Assembly: GCA_030532515.1 (NCBI GenBank)
Contig: JAUNKY010000007.1
Coordinates: 1-64,000 of the forward strand
Direction: 5' to 3'
Source of the DNA: Actinomycetaceae bacterium
GTDB taxonomy: Bacteria > Actinomycetota > Actinomycetes > Actinomycetales > Actinomycetaceae
DNA length: 64,000 bases
In this document: piece by piece, positions 56,101 to 64,000 of the stretch
Layout: each line of letters begins with the position of its first letter
Numbering within the stretch: the first letter of the stretch is position 1
Made by a program: the position numbers and the translations under genes
Notes under the pieces: generated by a model
The model's database searches: none
Told to the model about the DNA's origin: nothing
What the model saw: only the letters and a program-made list of their open reading frames with translations

Positions 56101-57501
56101 GTTACTTCTGGTGTTCCTGCTGATTTGGTTCCAACCACTGCGGGTGTTGGTGATGATCGTGGTAAGGATTCCTCTACTGCGTCTGCTACTGCTGTGGCTT
56201 TGCCTAAGGATGGGGATAAGGACCTCACCCTAGACTTCGGTTTTGCGTCTCCACGTGTTTCTGTAGGTGACCGCGTTTGGTTCGATGAGAACAAGAATGG
56301 TCTGCAAGACGATGGTGAACCAGGTATTGCGGATGTTACTTTGACTGTTTCTCGTACCGACGGTAAGCCAGTTATGAAGTTTGACGGTACCGACTACACT
56401 ACGACTACCAAGACTAACCAGGATGGTATGTACGGGTTCGCTGACCTGCAGGTACTACCTGATGGGGTAATGTACGTCGTTACCGTAACTGATCCTGCTG
56501 GCTACCAGGCTACTGTTGCTGAAACTGGCGATGATCGGGCTAAGGACTCTTCTGCTGGTAAGGCAACTGCTGTGGCTTTGCCTAAGGATGGGGATAAGGA
56601 CCTCACCCTAGACTTTGGTTACATTAAGCCTGCTGTTTCTGTGGGTGATTATGTGTGGCATGATGTGAACCGTGATGGTTTGCAAGATGCTACTGATGTG
56701 CCTTTGCAGGATGTGGTTCTGACTATTTCTCGTACTGATGGTCAGCCGGTTTTGAAGTATGACGGTACTGCGTACACCACGACTACTAAGACCGATAAGG
56801 ATGGTAAGTACCTGTTTGAGAACTTGCAGGTGCTGCCTGATGGTGTGATGTACAAGGTTGAAGTTACTTCTGGTGTTCCTGCTGATTTGGTTCCAACCAC
56901 TGCGGGTGTTGGTGATGATCGTGGTAAGGATTCCTCTACTGCGTCTGCTACTGCTGTGGCTTTGCCTAAGGATGGGGATAAGGACCTCACCCTAGACTTC
57001 GGATACATCAACCCACAAGTATCCGTAGGCGACAAGGTCTGGGAAGACCTCAACCGCAACGGCATCCAGGACAAGGGCGAACCAGGCATCCCCGGAGTCA
57101 CCCTAACCCTGCACCACGCAGATGGCACCCCAGTTAAGGGCGAAAACGGTGAACCAATGAAGACCGTTACCGACAAGGACGGCATCTACAACTTCACCGA
57201 ACTACCAGTACCTGCAGACGGCAAGTACATCGTTAAGGTAGAAGCTCCAAAGGGTTACACCCCAACCACCCCAGGAGCTGGCGATGACCGGGCGAAAGAC
57301 TCTTCCACCGGATCCGCCGAATCTACCCCACTCACCAAGAATGGCGATCACGATCCAACCCTGGACTTCGGTTTCGTCAAGAAGGTAATCACCCCACCAA
57401 ACTTGCCAAACACCGGCGCTAACGTAGCAGTGTTCAGCGCACTAGCATTGGCACTATTTGGCCTTGGGGTAGTCCTGGTACAACGTCGCAAGACCAACTA
57501 A
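53128..57501 (+). CDS. SdrD-type LPxTG surface adhesin with seven B-like repeats
   Basis: This 1457-residue wall protein has a long signal peptide (residues 1 to about 46, ending ATAA). An N-terminal ligand-binding region (about 50-410) is of the MSCRAMM/SdgA-like kind, with ALDKSSYSINGKSTEILWQI. A single all-beta domain spans about 410-530. Seven SdrD B-type repeats start near residues 533, 663, 788, 915, 1043, 1169 and 1297, each beginning VSVGDxVWxDxNxxGxQD and ending LDFG. The sorting signal LPNTG is at 1426-1430 with a helix and QRRKTN. Repeats 4 and 6 are identical in DNA over 377 bp. B repeats of this kind bind calcium and form a rigid stalk. The ATG at 53128 has GGAAG eight bases upstream. 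The host ligand is unknown. Confidence 0.9.
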   Translation: MVKHAKRAAEPAKARLKRIKQGAAVLVSAMVLALIAPFVGVTPATAAINPQIVVSDISLVKVENASGGQQYPGRQIYRWDFAKLSFKWNATQANPALKNGDSFTVELPSALHLVESTRPVNITMGSDPTVYGTCERAETLLTCTFNDKVDERVAAGFSAFQGDGEVIVQAFEVTDANTVPIKINNADTKTIDLPGNTPIQDRPQVYEPTAALDKSSYSINGKSTEILWQIKIGTQRLAEAYQNAGVQKPFDGNTVHTFELTDMLGPGQIFSSLADFKLQRWQGVGDTSQADIGQNQGVVATGDGQGDRFKVTVNLEQPTVNGTKANIRITGPFEPNTNYILHYKSKPADGAGTPGMVKPGFEYTNRIAGTLEGVQLDNEHTISYTDASIVTIQMEQGFGSFAVAKTVAGPKAFEIPADTKFPVNFTWTLPRGLTVDNYGNWQAPGQVNNTKTGGTASLEVTAGNTTAFRGTFPEGTVITLSEDLSKVNAPADTAWNTPVFMVGGQQTNTFTVENQKVTIATLSNSLKTAERPRVSVGDYVWKDVNRDGLQDKTDVPLQGVELTISRTDDQPVLKYDGTPYTVTTTTSDTGAYLFKDLQVLPQGIKYKVTVTNGVPAGLLPTTAGANNGAADNDSSTGFAIARELPANGDSDMTLDFGYVEPQKVSVGDKVWEDTNKDGRQDNGEPGIDGVTLTISRTDGQPVKKFDGTDYTTTTKTENGGVYNFTDLQALPTGTQYVVTVTNPAGYQPTKENQGDKAGDSSTGSATSTDLPNNGDNDPTLDFGFIRPKVSVGDYVWVDKNDNGLQDDGADSGIAGIALQITGPDGFTPRETTTGPDGKYLFSDLPALTAGQKYTVTIIDNADNRAKLAAYNPAKENQGNDRKLDSSTNTTDTIAELAIDGAEDLSLDFGFVKKPAVSVGDYVWHDVNRDGLQDATDVPLQDVVLTISRTDGQPVLKYDGTAYTTTTKTDKDGKYLFENLQVLPDGVMYKVEVTSGVPADLVPTTAGVGDDRGKDSSTASATAVALPKDGDKDLTLDFGFASPRVSVGDRVWFDENKNGLQDDGEPGIADVTLTVSRTDGKPVMKFDGTDYTTTTKTNQDGMYGFADLQVLPDGVMYVVTVTDPAGYQATVAETGDDRAKDSSAGKATAVALPKDGDKDLTLDFGYIKPAVSVGDYVWHDVNRDGLQDATDVPLQDVVLTISRTDGQPVLKYDGTAYTTTTKTDKDGKYLFENLQVLPDGVMYKVEVTSGVPADLVPTTAGVGDDRGKDSSTASATAVALPKDGDKDLTLDFGYINPQVSVGDKVWEDLNRNGIQDKGEPGIPGVTLTLHHADGTPVKGENGEPMKTVTDKDGIYNFTELPVPADGKYIVKVEAPKGYTPTTPGAGDDRAKDSSTGSAESTPLTKNGDHDPTLDFGFVKKVITPPNLPNTGANVAVFSALALALFGLGVVLVQRRKTN
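55864..56240 (+). repeat. 377-bp exact direct repeat, copy 1 (in adhesin)
   Basis: Identical base for base to 56626-57002, 762 bp downstream. It encodes SdrD B repeat 4. Its codons end mostly in T (GTT, GAT, GGT), unlike the C- and A-ending codons of the first and last repeats. Confidence 0.95.
56626..57002 (+). repeat. 377-bp exact direct repeat, copy 2 (in adhesin)
   Basis: Second exact copy, encoding SdrD B repeat 6. The unit between the copy starts is 762 bp, or 254 codons, so loss or gain of one unit keeps the frame. Confidence 0.95.
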
Positions 57502-57533
57502 GGAACTGCTGAACCAGGTTAAAAACCAAACCT

Positions 57534-57585
57534 AAAAGCTCCTTGCTGTGGAAAGAAGACTTCCACAGCAAGGAGCTTTTTACAT
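57534..57585 (+). terminator. Adhesin gene terminator
   Basis: A perfect 20-bp stem (57534-57553 with 57561-57580) with a seven-base loop and a T-rich end. It lies 33 bases after the adhesin stop. Confidence 0.93.
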
Positions 57586-57731
57586 CTGGAAACCATCTAA
57601 ACAAGCCCAGTTCGACTACTGGACAACCATCGCAAATGAGACCTAAATAACCTAACCTAGAAGAAGGTGGTCCAAAGACTGCTATTCACCACAAACGTCC
57701 CCGCGTAAACCACGCCAATGAGGAGTAAATC

Positions 57732-57989
57732 ATGGGTCGTATCATCGTTGAAGTAATGCCAAAACCAGAAATCCTAGATCCCCAAGGCAAAGCCGTAATG
57801 GGAGTACTACCCCGTGTTGGCGCCACCGCCTTCACCAGCGTTCGCCAAGGCAAATGCTTCTACCTTGATGTCGAAGGCGCTGTTACCGAAGAACACTTGG
57901 AACAAGCACGCCACGCAGCCGAAGAACTATTAGCAAACCCCAACATCGAATCAGTCGTCCGCGTCGAAGTAGCGGAGGAAAACCAGTGA
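57732..57989 (+). CDS. purS: Phosphoribosylformylglycinamidine synthase subunit PurS
   Basis: This 85-residue PurS is the small dimeric subunit that bridges PurQ and PurL in FGAM synthase, step four of purine synthesis. Family marks are [15 protein letters not shown] and [13 protein letters not shown]. The ribosome site GAGGAG is eight bases before the ATG. It overlaps purQ by four bases. It is the first gene of purS-purQ-purL, which begins after a strong terminator. Confidence 0.96.
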   Translation: MGRIIVEVMPKPEILDPQGKAVMGVLPRVGATAFTSVRQGKCFYLDVEGAVTEEHLEQARHAAEELLANPNIESVVRVEVAEENQ

Positions 57990-58681
57990 CCCGCGTAGGC
58001 GTAGTAACCTTCCCCGGCACCCTCGACGATCAAGACGCCTCCCGCGCCGTTCGCCTAGCCGGAGCTGAACCAGTGCAACTATGGCACAAAGACCGCGACC
58101 TACACCAAGTAGACGCAGTTGTCCTCGCCGGTGGCTTCTCATACGGAGACTACCTACGTTGCGGAGCCATCGCCCGCTTCGCCCCAGTCATGGACTCCAT
58201 CATCGCAGAAGCAGCCAAAGGTATGCCGATTCTTGGCATCTGCAACGGCTTCCAAATCCTCTGCGAAGCAAACCTCCTCCCCGGCGCACTCATCCGCAAT
58301 AACCACCAAAAATTCATTTGCCGCGACCAAAAACTACGCGTTGAAAACAACCAAACCGCTTGGTCAAACCTCTTCCAAGTCGGCGACGAAATCACCATCC
58401 CCCTAAAAAACGGCGAAGGCTGTTTCGTAGCTGAAGACGAACTCGTAACCCGTCTTGAAGGAGAAGGACAAGTAGTATTCCGCTACGTCGACTTCAACCC
58501 CAACGGATCCCTTCGCGACATCGCAGGCATCTCAAACGCAGCTGGAAATGTAGTCGGACTCATGCCACACCCAGAACACGCTGTTGAAGCTGGTTTTGGC
58601 CCTCGTGAAGCCGATCAACCACACGGTGGAGTCGACGGTCTACAAATCTTCAAGTCCGCCCTCAACTCCCTCTTAGGCTGA
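57986..58681 (+). CDS. purQ: Phosphoribosylformylglycinamidine synthase subunit PurQ (glutaminase)
   Basis: This 231-residue class I glutamine amidotransferase supplies ammonia to PurL. The nucleophile Cys86 is in [10 protein letters not shown], and the His/Glu of the triad are in MPHPEHAVE near residue 195. The GTG start overlaps the purS stop (GTGA), with GGAGGA upstream inside purS. The length is normal. An 89-base gap containing a CGCCCTCGG motif (58712-58720) separates it from purL. Confidence 0.97.
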   Translation: MTRVGVVTFPGTLDDQDASRAVRLAGAEPVQLWHKDRDLHQVDAVVLAGGFSYGDYLRCGAIARFAPVMDSIIAEAAKGMPILGICNGFQILCEANLLPGALIRNNHQKFICRDQKLRVENNQTAWSNLFQVGDEITIPLKNGEGCFVAEDELVTRLEGEGQVVFRYVDFNPNGSLRDIAGISNAAGNVVGLMPHPEHAVEAGFGPREADQPHGGVDGLQIFKSALNSLLG

Positions 58682-58770
58682 TACCTCAGCGCCTCACCAA
58701 AACCTTGACAGGCGCCCTCGGAAAAATAATCCAAGCGAACCAAGACCAACCTAAAAAATAAGGAAAAAAC

Positions 58771-61176
58771 GTGCGCGAACATCCAGATACGATCGACGAC
58801 GCAGCTGCCACCCCCGACAAGGAAATGCCCTGGCAAGAACTAGGGCTAAAAGCAGACGAATACGAATCCATCGTCAACCTGCTGGGCCGCCGCCCCACCA
58901 ACGCCGAACTGGCCATGTACTCGGTAATGTGGTCCGAACACTGCTCTTACAAGTCCTCAAAGAAACACCTGGGTGAACAATTCGGGAAGAAAACCACCCC
59001 CGAAATGAAGAAACACCTCATGGTCGGCATCGGACAAAACGCCGGCGTTGTAGACATCGGCGACGGCTGGGCCGCCACCTTCAAAGTTGAATCCCACAAC
59101 CACCCATCCTTCGTAGAACCCTACCAAGGCGCTGCCACCGGCGTAGGCGGGATTGTCCGTGACATTATTTCCATGGGCGCCCGCCCCATCGCCGTCATGG
59201 ACCAGCTGCGCTTTGGCGACCCTAAACACCCAGACACCGCCCGCGTAGTACACGGCGTAGTCTCTGGGGTAGGCGGCTACGGTAACTGCCTGGGCCTGCC
59301 AAACATTGGCGGCGAAACCGACTTTGACCCCTCGTACCAAGGCAACCCGCTGGTCAACGCCCTCTGCGTAGGCGTCATGCGCCACGAACACATCCACCTA
59401 GCAAACGCTGAAGGCGTGGGCAACAAAGTAATCCTCTTCGGTGCCCGCACCGGCGGAGACGGCATTGGTGGCGCTTCCATCCTGGCATCCGAATCCTTCG
59501 AAGACGGCATGCCCGCAAAGCGCCCCTCCGTCCAAGTAGGCGACCCATTCATGGAAAAAGTCCTCATCGAAGCCTGCCTGGAACTATTCCACGCCGGCGT
59601 TGTAGAAGGCATCCAAGACCTGGGCGCCGCCGGCATCTCTTGCGCAACTTCAGAACTGGCTTCAAACGGTAACTCTGGCATGCACGTCGACCTTGAAAAC
59701 GTGCTGCTACGCGACGAAACCCTCACCGCCGGCGAAATCCTCATGTCCGAATCCCAAGAACGCATGATGGCTGTAGTCAAGCCAGAAAACTTGGATCGCT
59801 TCATGGAAATCATGGACAAGTGGGACGTAGAAGCCGCCGTAATCGGCACCGTAACCGGCGACGGACGCCTCACTATCGACCACTACGGCGAACGCATCGT
59901 TGACGTAGATCCAAAAACCGTTGCCCACGAAGGCCCGGTTTATGATCGTCCCTACGCGCGCCCACTTTGGCTTGATGAACTGCAAATCCACGATTCCTCT
60001 AAGCTGGCGCGACCCGCTAACCGCCGAGAAATCAAAGAACACGTCGTGACGATGCTGACCAGCGCCAACCAGGCAGGTAAGAACTGGGTAACCGATCAGT
60101 ACGACCGCTACGTGCGCGGCAACACCGCCTCTGCCCAGCCAGATGATGCTGGGGTAGTGCGCGTTGACGAATCCACCAACCTGGGCGTCGCCATTGCCAC
60201 CGATGCCAACGGCTGGTACTGCAAGCTAGACCCATACGTAGGGGCACAGCAGGCATTGGCTGAAGCCTACCGAAACGTCTGTATCGCCGGGGCTGAACCC
60301 CGCGCAGTTACCGACTGCTTGAACTTCGGCAACCCTGAAGACCCAGACGCCATGTGGCAGCTAGTCACCGCCATGACCGGCCTTGCAGACGGCTGTCAAA
60401 CCCTGGGAATCCCAGTTACCGGCGGCAACGTCTCTCTATACAACTCATCTGGAAAAGAAAAGGGTCTGATTGACTCTTCCATCAACCCCACCCCAGTTGT
60501 CGGGGTGCTGGGCGTGATGGAAGACGTCCGTCGCGCTCGCCCGTGTGGCTGGTTCAACGAAGGCCTGGCAATTTACGTGCTGGGAGCAACCGACGATGAA
60601 CTGGACGGCTCTGCCTGGGCACGCGACGTGCACGGACACTTGGGCGGACACCCACCGGTAGTCGACTTCGCGAAGGAAGTTGCCCTGGGTAACGTAGTGC
60701 GCGCTTTGATCAACCAAGATGGTCCCGACGGCCAGCCGCTCATCGCTGCCGCCCACGACATTTCTGACGGTGGCTTAGTGCAAGCCCTGGTCGAAGCCTG
60801 CGACCGCGCAGGTATTGGCGCATCCGTTGACATTTCAGCGCTGGTTCGCGATAACGAAATTTCAGATTTCGTGGGCCTGTTCTCGGAAACGCAAGGCCGG
60901 GCGATTATTGCCGCTCCCGAGGGCGCCCACCAAGCTATTTTGGCAGCTTGTGAAGCTGAAGGTCTGCCCTGTTACCGCATCGGTGTTTCTGGTGGCGAGT
61001 TGCTTACCATTGCAGGCGCAGATGCGCTGGGCGATGCAGCTAACTTTGATCCAGAACTGCTTGGTGGCGGGGAAGCTGGCGTAGCTTTTGGTGAGCCAGG
61101 TGAAGTTGGTCCGCTGGTACTGCGAGTGTCTGAACTGAAAGAAGAACTGCGAGCAGTTTTGCCTAAGTACTTCTGA
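58771..61176 (+). CDS. purL: Phosphoribosylformylglycinamidine synthase subunit PurL
   Basis: This 801-residue small-type PurL carries out the ATP-dependent step of FGAM synthesis with PurQ and PurS. Visible family blocks are [14 protein letters not shown] (near residue 50), [23 protein letters not shown] (near 108), [17 protein letters not shown] (near 225) and the second-half GVNVSLYN-like [11 protein letters not shown]. The start is GTG at 58771 with AAGGA upstream. A CCGAGGGCG motif lies inside at 60916. A terminator follows after the stop. Confidence 0.97.
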   Translation: MREHPDTIDDAAATPDKEMPWQELGLKADEYESIVNLLGRRPTNAELAMYSVMWSEHCSYKSSKKHLGEQFGKKTTPEMKKHLMVGIGQNAGVVDIGDGWAATFKVESHNHPSFVEPYQGAATGVGGIVRDIISMGARPIAVMDQLRFGDPKHPDTARVVHGVVSGVGGYGNCLGLPNIGGETDFDPSYQGNPLVNALCVGVMRHEHIHLANAEGVGNKVILFGARTGGDGIGGASILASESFEDGMPAKRPSVQVGDPFMEKVLIEACLELFHAGVVEGIQDLGAAGISCATSELASNGNSGMHVDLENVLLRDETLTAGEILMSESQERMMAVVKPENLDRFMEIMDKWDVEAAVIGTVTGDGRLTIDHYGERIVDVDPKTVAHEGPVYDRPYARPLWLDELQIHDSSKLARPANRREIKEHVVTMLTSANQAGKNWVTDQYDRYVRGNTASAQPDDAGVVRVDESTNLGVAIATDANGWYCKLDPYVGAQQALAEAYRNVCIAGAEPRAVTDCLNFGNPEDPDAMWQLVTAMTGLADGCQTLGIPVTGGNVSLYNSSGKEKGLIDSSINPTPVVGVLGVMEDVRRARPCGWFNEGLAIYVLGATDDELDGSAWARDVHGHLGGHPPVVDFAKEVALGNVVRALINQDGPDGQPLIAAAHDISDGGLVQALVEACDRAGIGASVDISALVRDNEISDFVGLFSETQGRAIIAAPEGAHQAILAACEAEGLPCYRIGVSGGELLTIAGADALGDAANFDPELLGGGEAGVAFGEPGEVGPLVLRVSELKEELRAVLPKYF

Positions 61177-61190
61177 GTTTTAAGTTAAAG

Positions 61191-61229
61191 TTGCGCGCCG
61201 TTTCGGTTGAAACGGCGCGCAATCTTTTG
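61191..61229 (+). terminator. purL terminator
   Basis: A perfect 13-bp GC-rich stem TTGCGCGCCGTTT (61191-61203 with 61210-61222) with a six-base loop, followed by TCTTTT. Confidence 0.9.
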
Positions 61230-61247
61230 GGGTTAGGAAAATAGCTG

Positions 61248-61342
61248 CGGCGTGTTACGCTCCGGATTCTCGCGGAGCGTAACACGCCGAGGTGATTTAG
61301 CGCCGTATCGCCCGGGTAACTACGCGGAGCGTAACACGCCGA
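61248..61342. repeat. Palindromic-element arms in the 61177-61613 gap
   Basis: A GCGGCGTGTTACGCTCCG arm at 61248-61265 and two opposite-sense arms at 61272-61290 and 61324-61342 sharing CGGAGCGTAACACGCCGAGG and the following GTGATTT. A CGCCCTCGG motif follows at 61429-61437. The rest of the 437-base gap is the AT-rich gdhA promoter region. Confidence 0.9.
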
Positions 61343-61567
61343 GGTGATTTTGAGCAGGCTATTTCGGGACCGGCGCTTTAAGAGGCCGGCGCCTAAGAGG
61401 TGTGATTTAACTCAGAAGGATGTGTGCCGCCCTCGGAAAAATGAAAAAACGAACATAAACAACGCATTGTATCTGACATATGCGCTACATTTTGGACGGT
61501 CTTTTCAAAAACGAGTCGTATGATGTTTACTTATATAGGACCTGACACAGACTAAAGTGAAGGTATG

Positions 61568-62951
<1,384 letters not shown>

Positions 62952-63002
62952 TCTAAAACAGGTATTTAGCCGAGTTTTCCAACTGTCTAGGGGGAGGTTA
63001 GT

Positions 63003-63443
63003 TTGGCTGCGAAGCAGATTAGCTCTCAAGAAGGGATAGCGGCGCTGCACTGCTGCCTGGCAACGTTTACAACTGTGTCAGTTCCAGAGCAGACATCTGC
63101 TACCGAAGATTGCCCACTTTCTGAGTGGAAAACTGCGGTGCGTTGGGGGCTGCAAGAACTGGCACGTCTGGCGCCGGGGCGCGCTGTGGAAGTGCGGGTT
63201 CCTCCGGCGGGGGCCGTGCAGATCCTGGGCGGCACCGTGCACCGGCGCGGCACTCCACCTGCGGTTGTGGAAATGAGTATGGAAACTTTCGTCGCTTTAG
63301 CAGGTGGGCAGGTGAGCTGGGAGCAGCTTCTGGAGGGCGGAAATTCAAACAATTCAGTTTTAACCGGACCATCTGGAAAACCACTTTGGGTTGATGCCTC
63401 AGGTGAACGTGCAGATATCGGGCACCTCTTCCCCCTGCTCTAA
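63003..63443 (+). CDS. Sterol carrier family protein (SCP fold)
   Basis: This 146-residue protein matches the actinobacterial 'sterol carrier family protein' group: an N-terminal helix, then RWGLQELARLAPGRAVEVRVPPAGAVQ and the conserved RRGTPPAVVEMSMETFVALAGG (about residues 80-101), where a ligand pocket would form. The function of this group is not known. The start is TTG at 63003 with an excellent GGGGAGG five bases upstream. It follows gdhA by 51 bases and could share its transcript. Palindromic elements begin right after the stop. Confidence 0.8.
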   Translation: MAAKQISSQEGIAALHCCLATFTTVSVPEQTSATEDCPLSEWKTAVRWGLQELARLAPGRAVEVRVPPAGAVQILGGTVHRRGTPPAVVEMSMETFVALAGGQVSWEQLLEGGNSNNSVLTGPSGKPLWVDASGERADIGHLFPLL

Positions 63444-63446
63444 AAC

Positions 63447-63609
63447 CGGAGCGTAACACGCCGAGGTCAAATTTTTTCACCGGAGCGTAACACGCCGAAC
63501 CTATTTAGCGAAGCGTATCTTCCCCACCCTATGAAAATCTCGCCAAGAACGTGGTTCTTGGCGAGATTTTTTATGAAGTTATAAATGACCTCGGCGTGTT
63601 ACGCTCCGA
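63447..63609. repeat. Palindromic-element arms around the convergent terminator
   Basis: Same-sense arms CGGAGCGTAACACGCCGA at 63447-63465 and 63481-63498, and an opposite arm CTCGGCGTGTTACGCTCCG at 63590-63609. They flank the hairpin at 63534-63570, as at 36.8 kb. Confidence 0.9.
63534..63573. terminator. Bidirectional terminator between the SCP-like gene and the alpha-glucosidase
   Basis: A perfect 17-bp stem (63534-63550 with 63554-63570) with a GTG loop, A4 on one side and T6 on the other. Confidence 0.92.
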
Positions 63610-63614
63610 TAAAA

Positions 63615-64000
63615 CTAAGAGAGCTTACGTAACCACACCGTCGTATCCAACGGAGCTTGCAAACCACCTGCAACGGGAACCAGATCAGCCGAAGTGAAAA
63701 GCACCTGCCAATCAGCTGGAATAAAAGCAGGCTGAGTGAAGCAAGTAGCCACAACCACTTCACCGCCGGCGCACTCACTCACATAAGCCAGCTCAAAATC
63801 AGTCAGCGGGGCTAAACCAGTGACATCGTACAAACCGCCCTCGGCAAGACCCAAAGAACGACGCAAATCCAACATATGAGTGTACCAACTCAAATGAGAA
63901 TTCCCGTCGGCCAGCTGCCTATCAACAGCCAAATCCTCCCAAAACGCGGGCTGAGGCAACCAAGTCTGCCCATCCGGGCTAAAACCAAAACCAGCTGCCG
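63615..64000 (-). CDS. GH13 alpha-glucosidase, C-terminal part (runs off the window)
   Basis: This is the last 128 or so residues of a glycoside hydrolase of family 13, open to the window edge. Its beginning (GFSPDGQTWLPQPAFWEDLAV) is the conserved loop of alpha-glucosidases and oligo-1,6-glucosidases. LSWYTHMLDLRRSLGL is the helix before the C-terminal beta domain, which ends TTVWLRKLS. The catalytic residues lie outside the window. It would release glucose from oligosaccharides, in line with the pullulanase at 7.4 kb. The start is not present. A CGCCCTCGG motif is at 63837-63845. Confidence 0.85.
   Translation of the reverse strand, partial: AAGFGFSPDGQTWLPQPAFWEDLAVDRQLADGNSHLSWYTHMLDLRRSLGLAEGGLYDVTGLAPLTDFELAYVSECAGGEVVVATCFTQPAFIPADWQVLFTSADLVPVAGGLQAPLDTTVWLRKLS

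Overview
The window is chromosomal DNA of a moderate-GC, Gram-positive actinobacterium, most likely of the Actinomycetaceae and its relatives. The genus cannot be fixed from the sequence alone. The evidence is a CarD-ispD pair, a GTP-dependent PEP carboxykinase, a fused proline dehydrogenase/P5C dehydrogenase of corynebacterial size, an 'anchored-repeat' zinc-type ABC transporter (a family known from actinobacteria), LPxTG wall proteins, and many GTG/TTG starts. Gene density is ordinary. No rRNA, tRNA, CRISPR array, transposase, integrase or phage gene was seen.

Layout. 0-2 kb: a sulfide:quinone-reductase-like flavoprotein with a small coupled partner. 2-7 kb: a minus-strand lactate-use operon (lactate permease, then lutA, lutB, lutC). 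7.4-12.5 kb: a cytoplasmic pullulanase, a methyltransferase and the branched-chain amino acid carrier BrnQ. 12.6-20.6 kb: a degenerate CPBP membrane protein, a CcdA/DsbA-like thiol-redox pair, a DedA protein, a copper P-type ATPase with its metal-binding domain in an unusual place, a CopZ-like chaperone and a YibE/F protein. 21-31 kb: housekeeping genes (gpmA, carD, ispD, ispF, cysS, rlmB), an MFS permease, a DUF559-type protein and an NhaC-like antiporter. 31-38 kb: putP, putA, purA. 38.6-42.9 kb: a four-gene zinc-type ABC operon with surface repeat domains, preceded by a Zur-like box. 43.4 kb: pckG. 45.7-57.5 kb: a surface-protein island with a G5/pilin-repeat protein broken by an amber codon, a 1511-residue wall-anchored M26-type (IgA1-protease-like) zinc metalloprotease, and a 1457-residue SdrD-type adhesin. 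57.7-61.2 kb: purS-purQ-purL. 61.6-64 kb: gdhA, a sterol-carrier-fold protein and the end of a GH13 alpha-glucosidase.

Metabolism. The genes fit a host-associated heterotroph that uses lactate, proline, branched-chain amino acids and alpha-glucans. Lactate enters by LldP and is oxidised by LutABC. Proline enters by PutP and becomes glutamate through PutA. Glutamate links to ammonia through GdhA, and PckG connects the C4 acids with PEP.

Two dispersed sequence families are the most striking features. (1) A palindromic element of about 47 bp, with arms GGAGCGTAACACGCCGA / TCGGCGTGTTACGCTCC and an ACTCGCC subtype, occupies most intergenic gaps. It has also entered coding sequence in-frame (copA twice, the NhaC-like gene once) and supplies the stop codon of two genes. 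(2) A short motif, TTTyCCGAGGGCG, occurs about 25 times in both orientations, inside and outside genes, like a DNA-uptake-type signature. The 15.6 kb stretch from 45.6 to 61.2 kb has the second family but no copy of the first.
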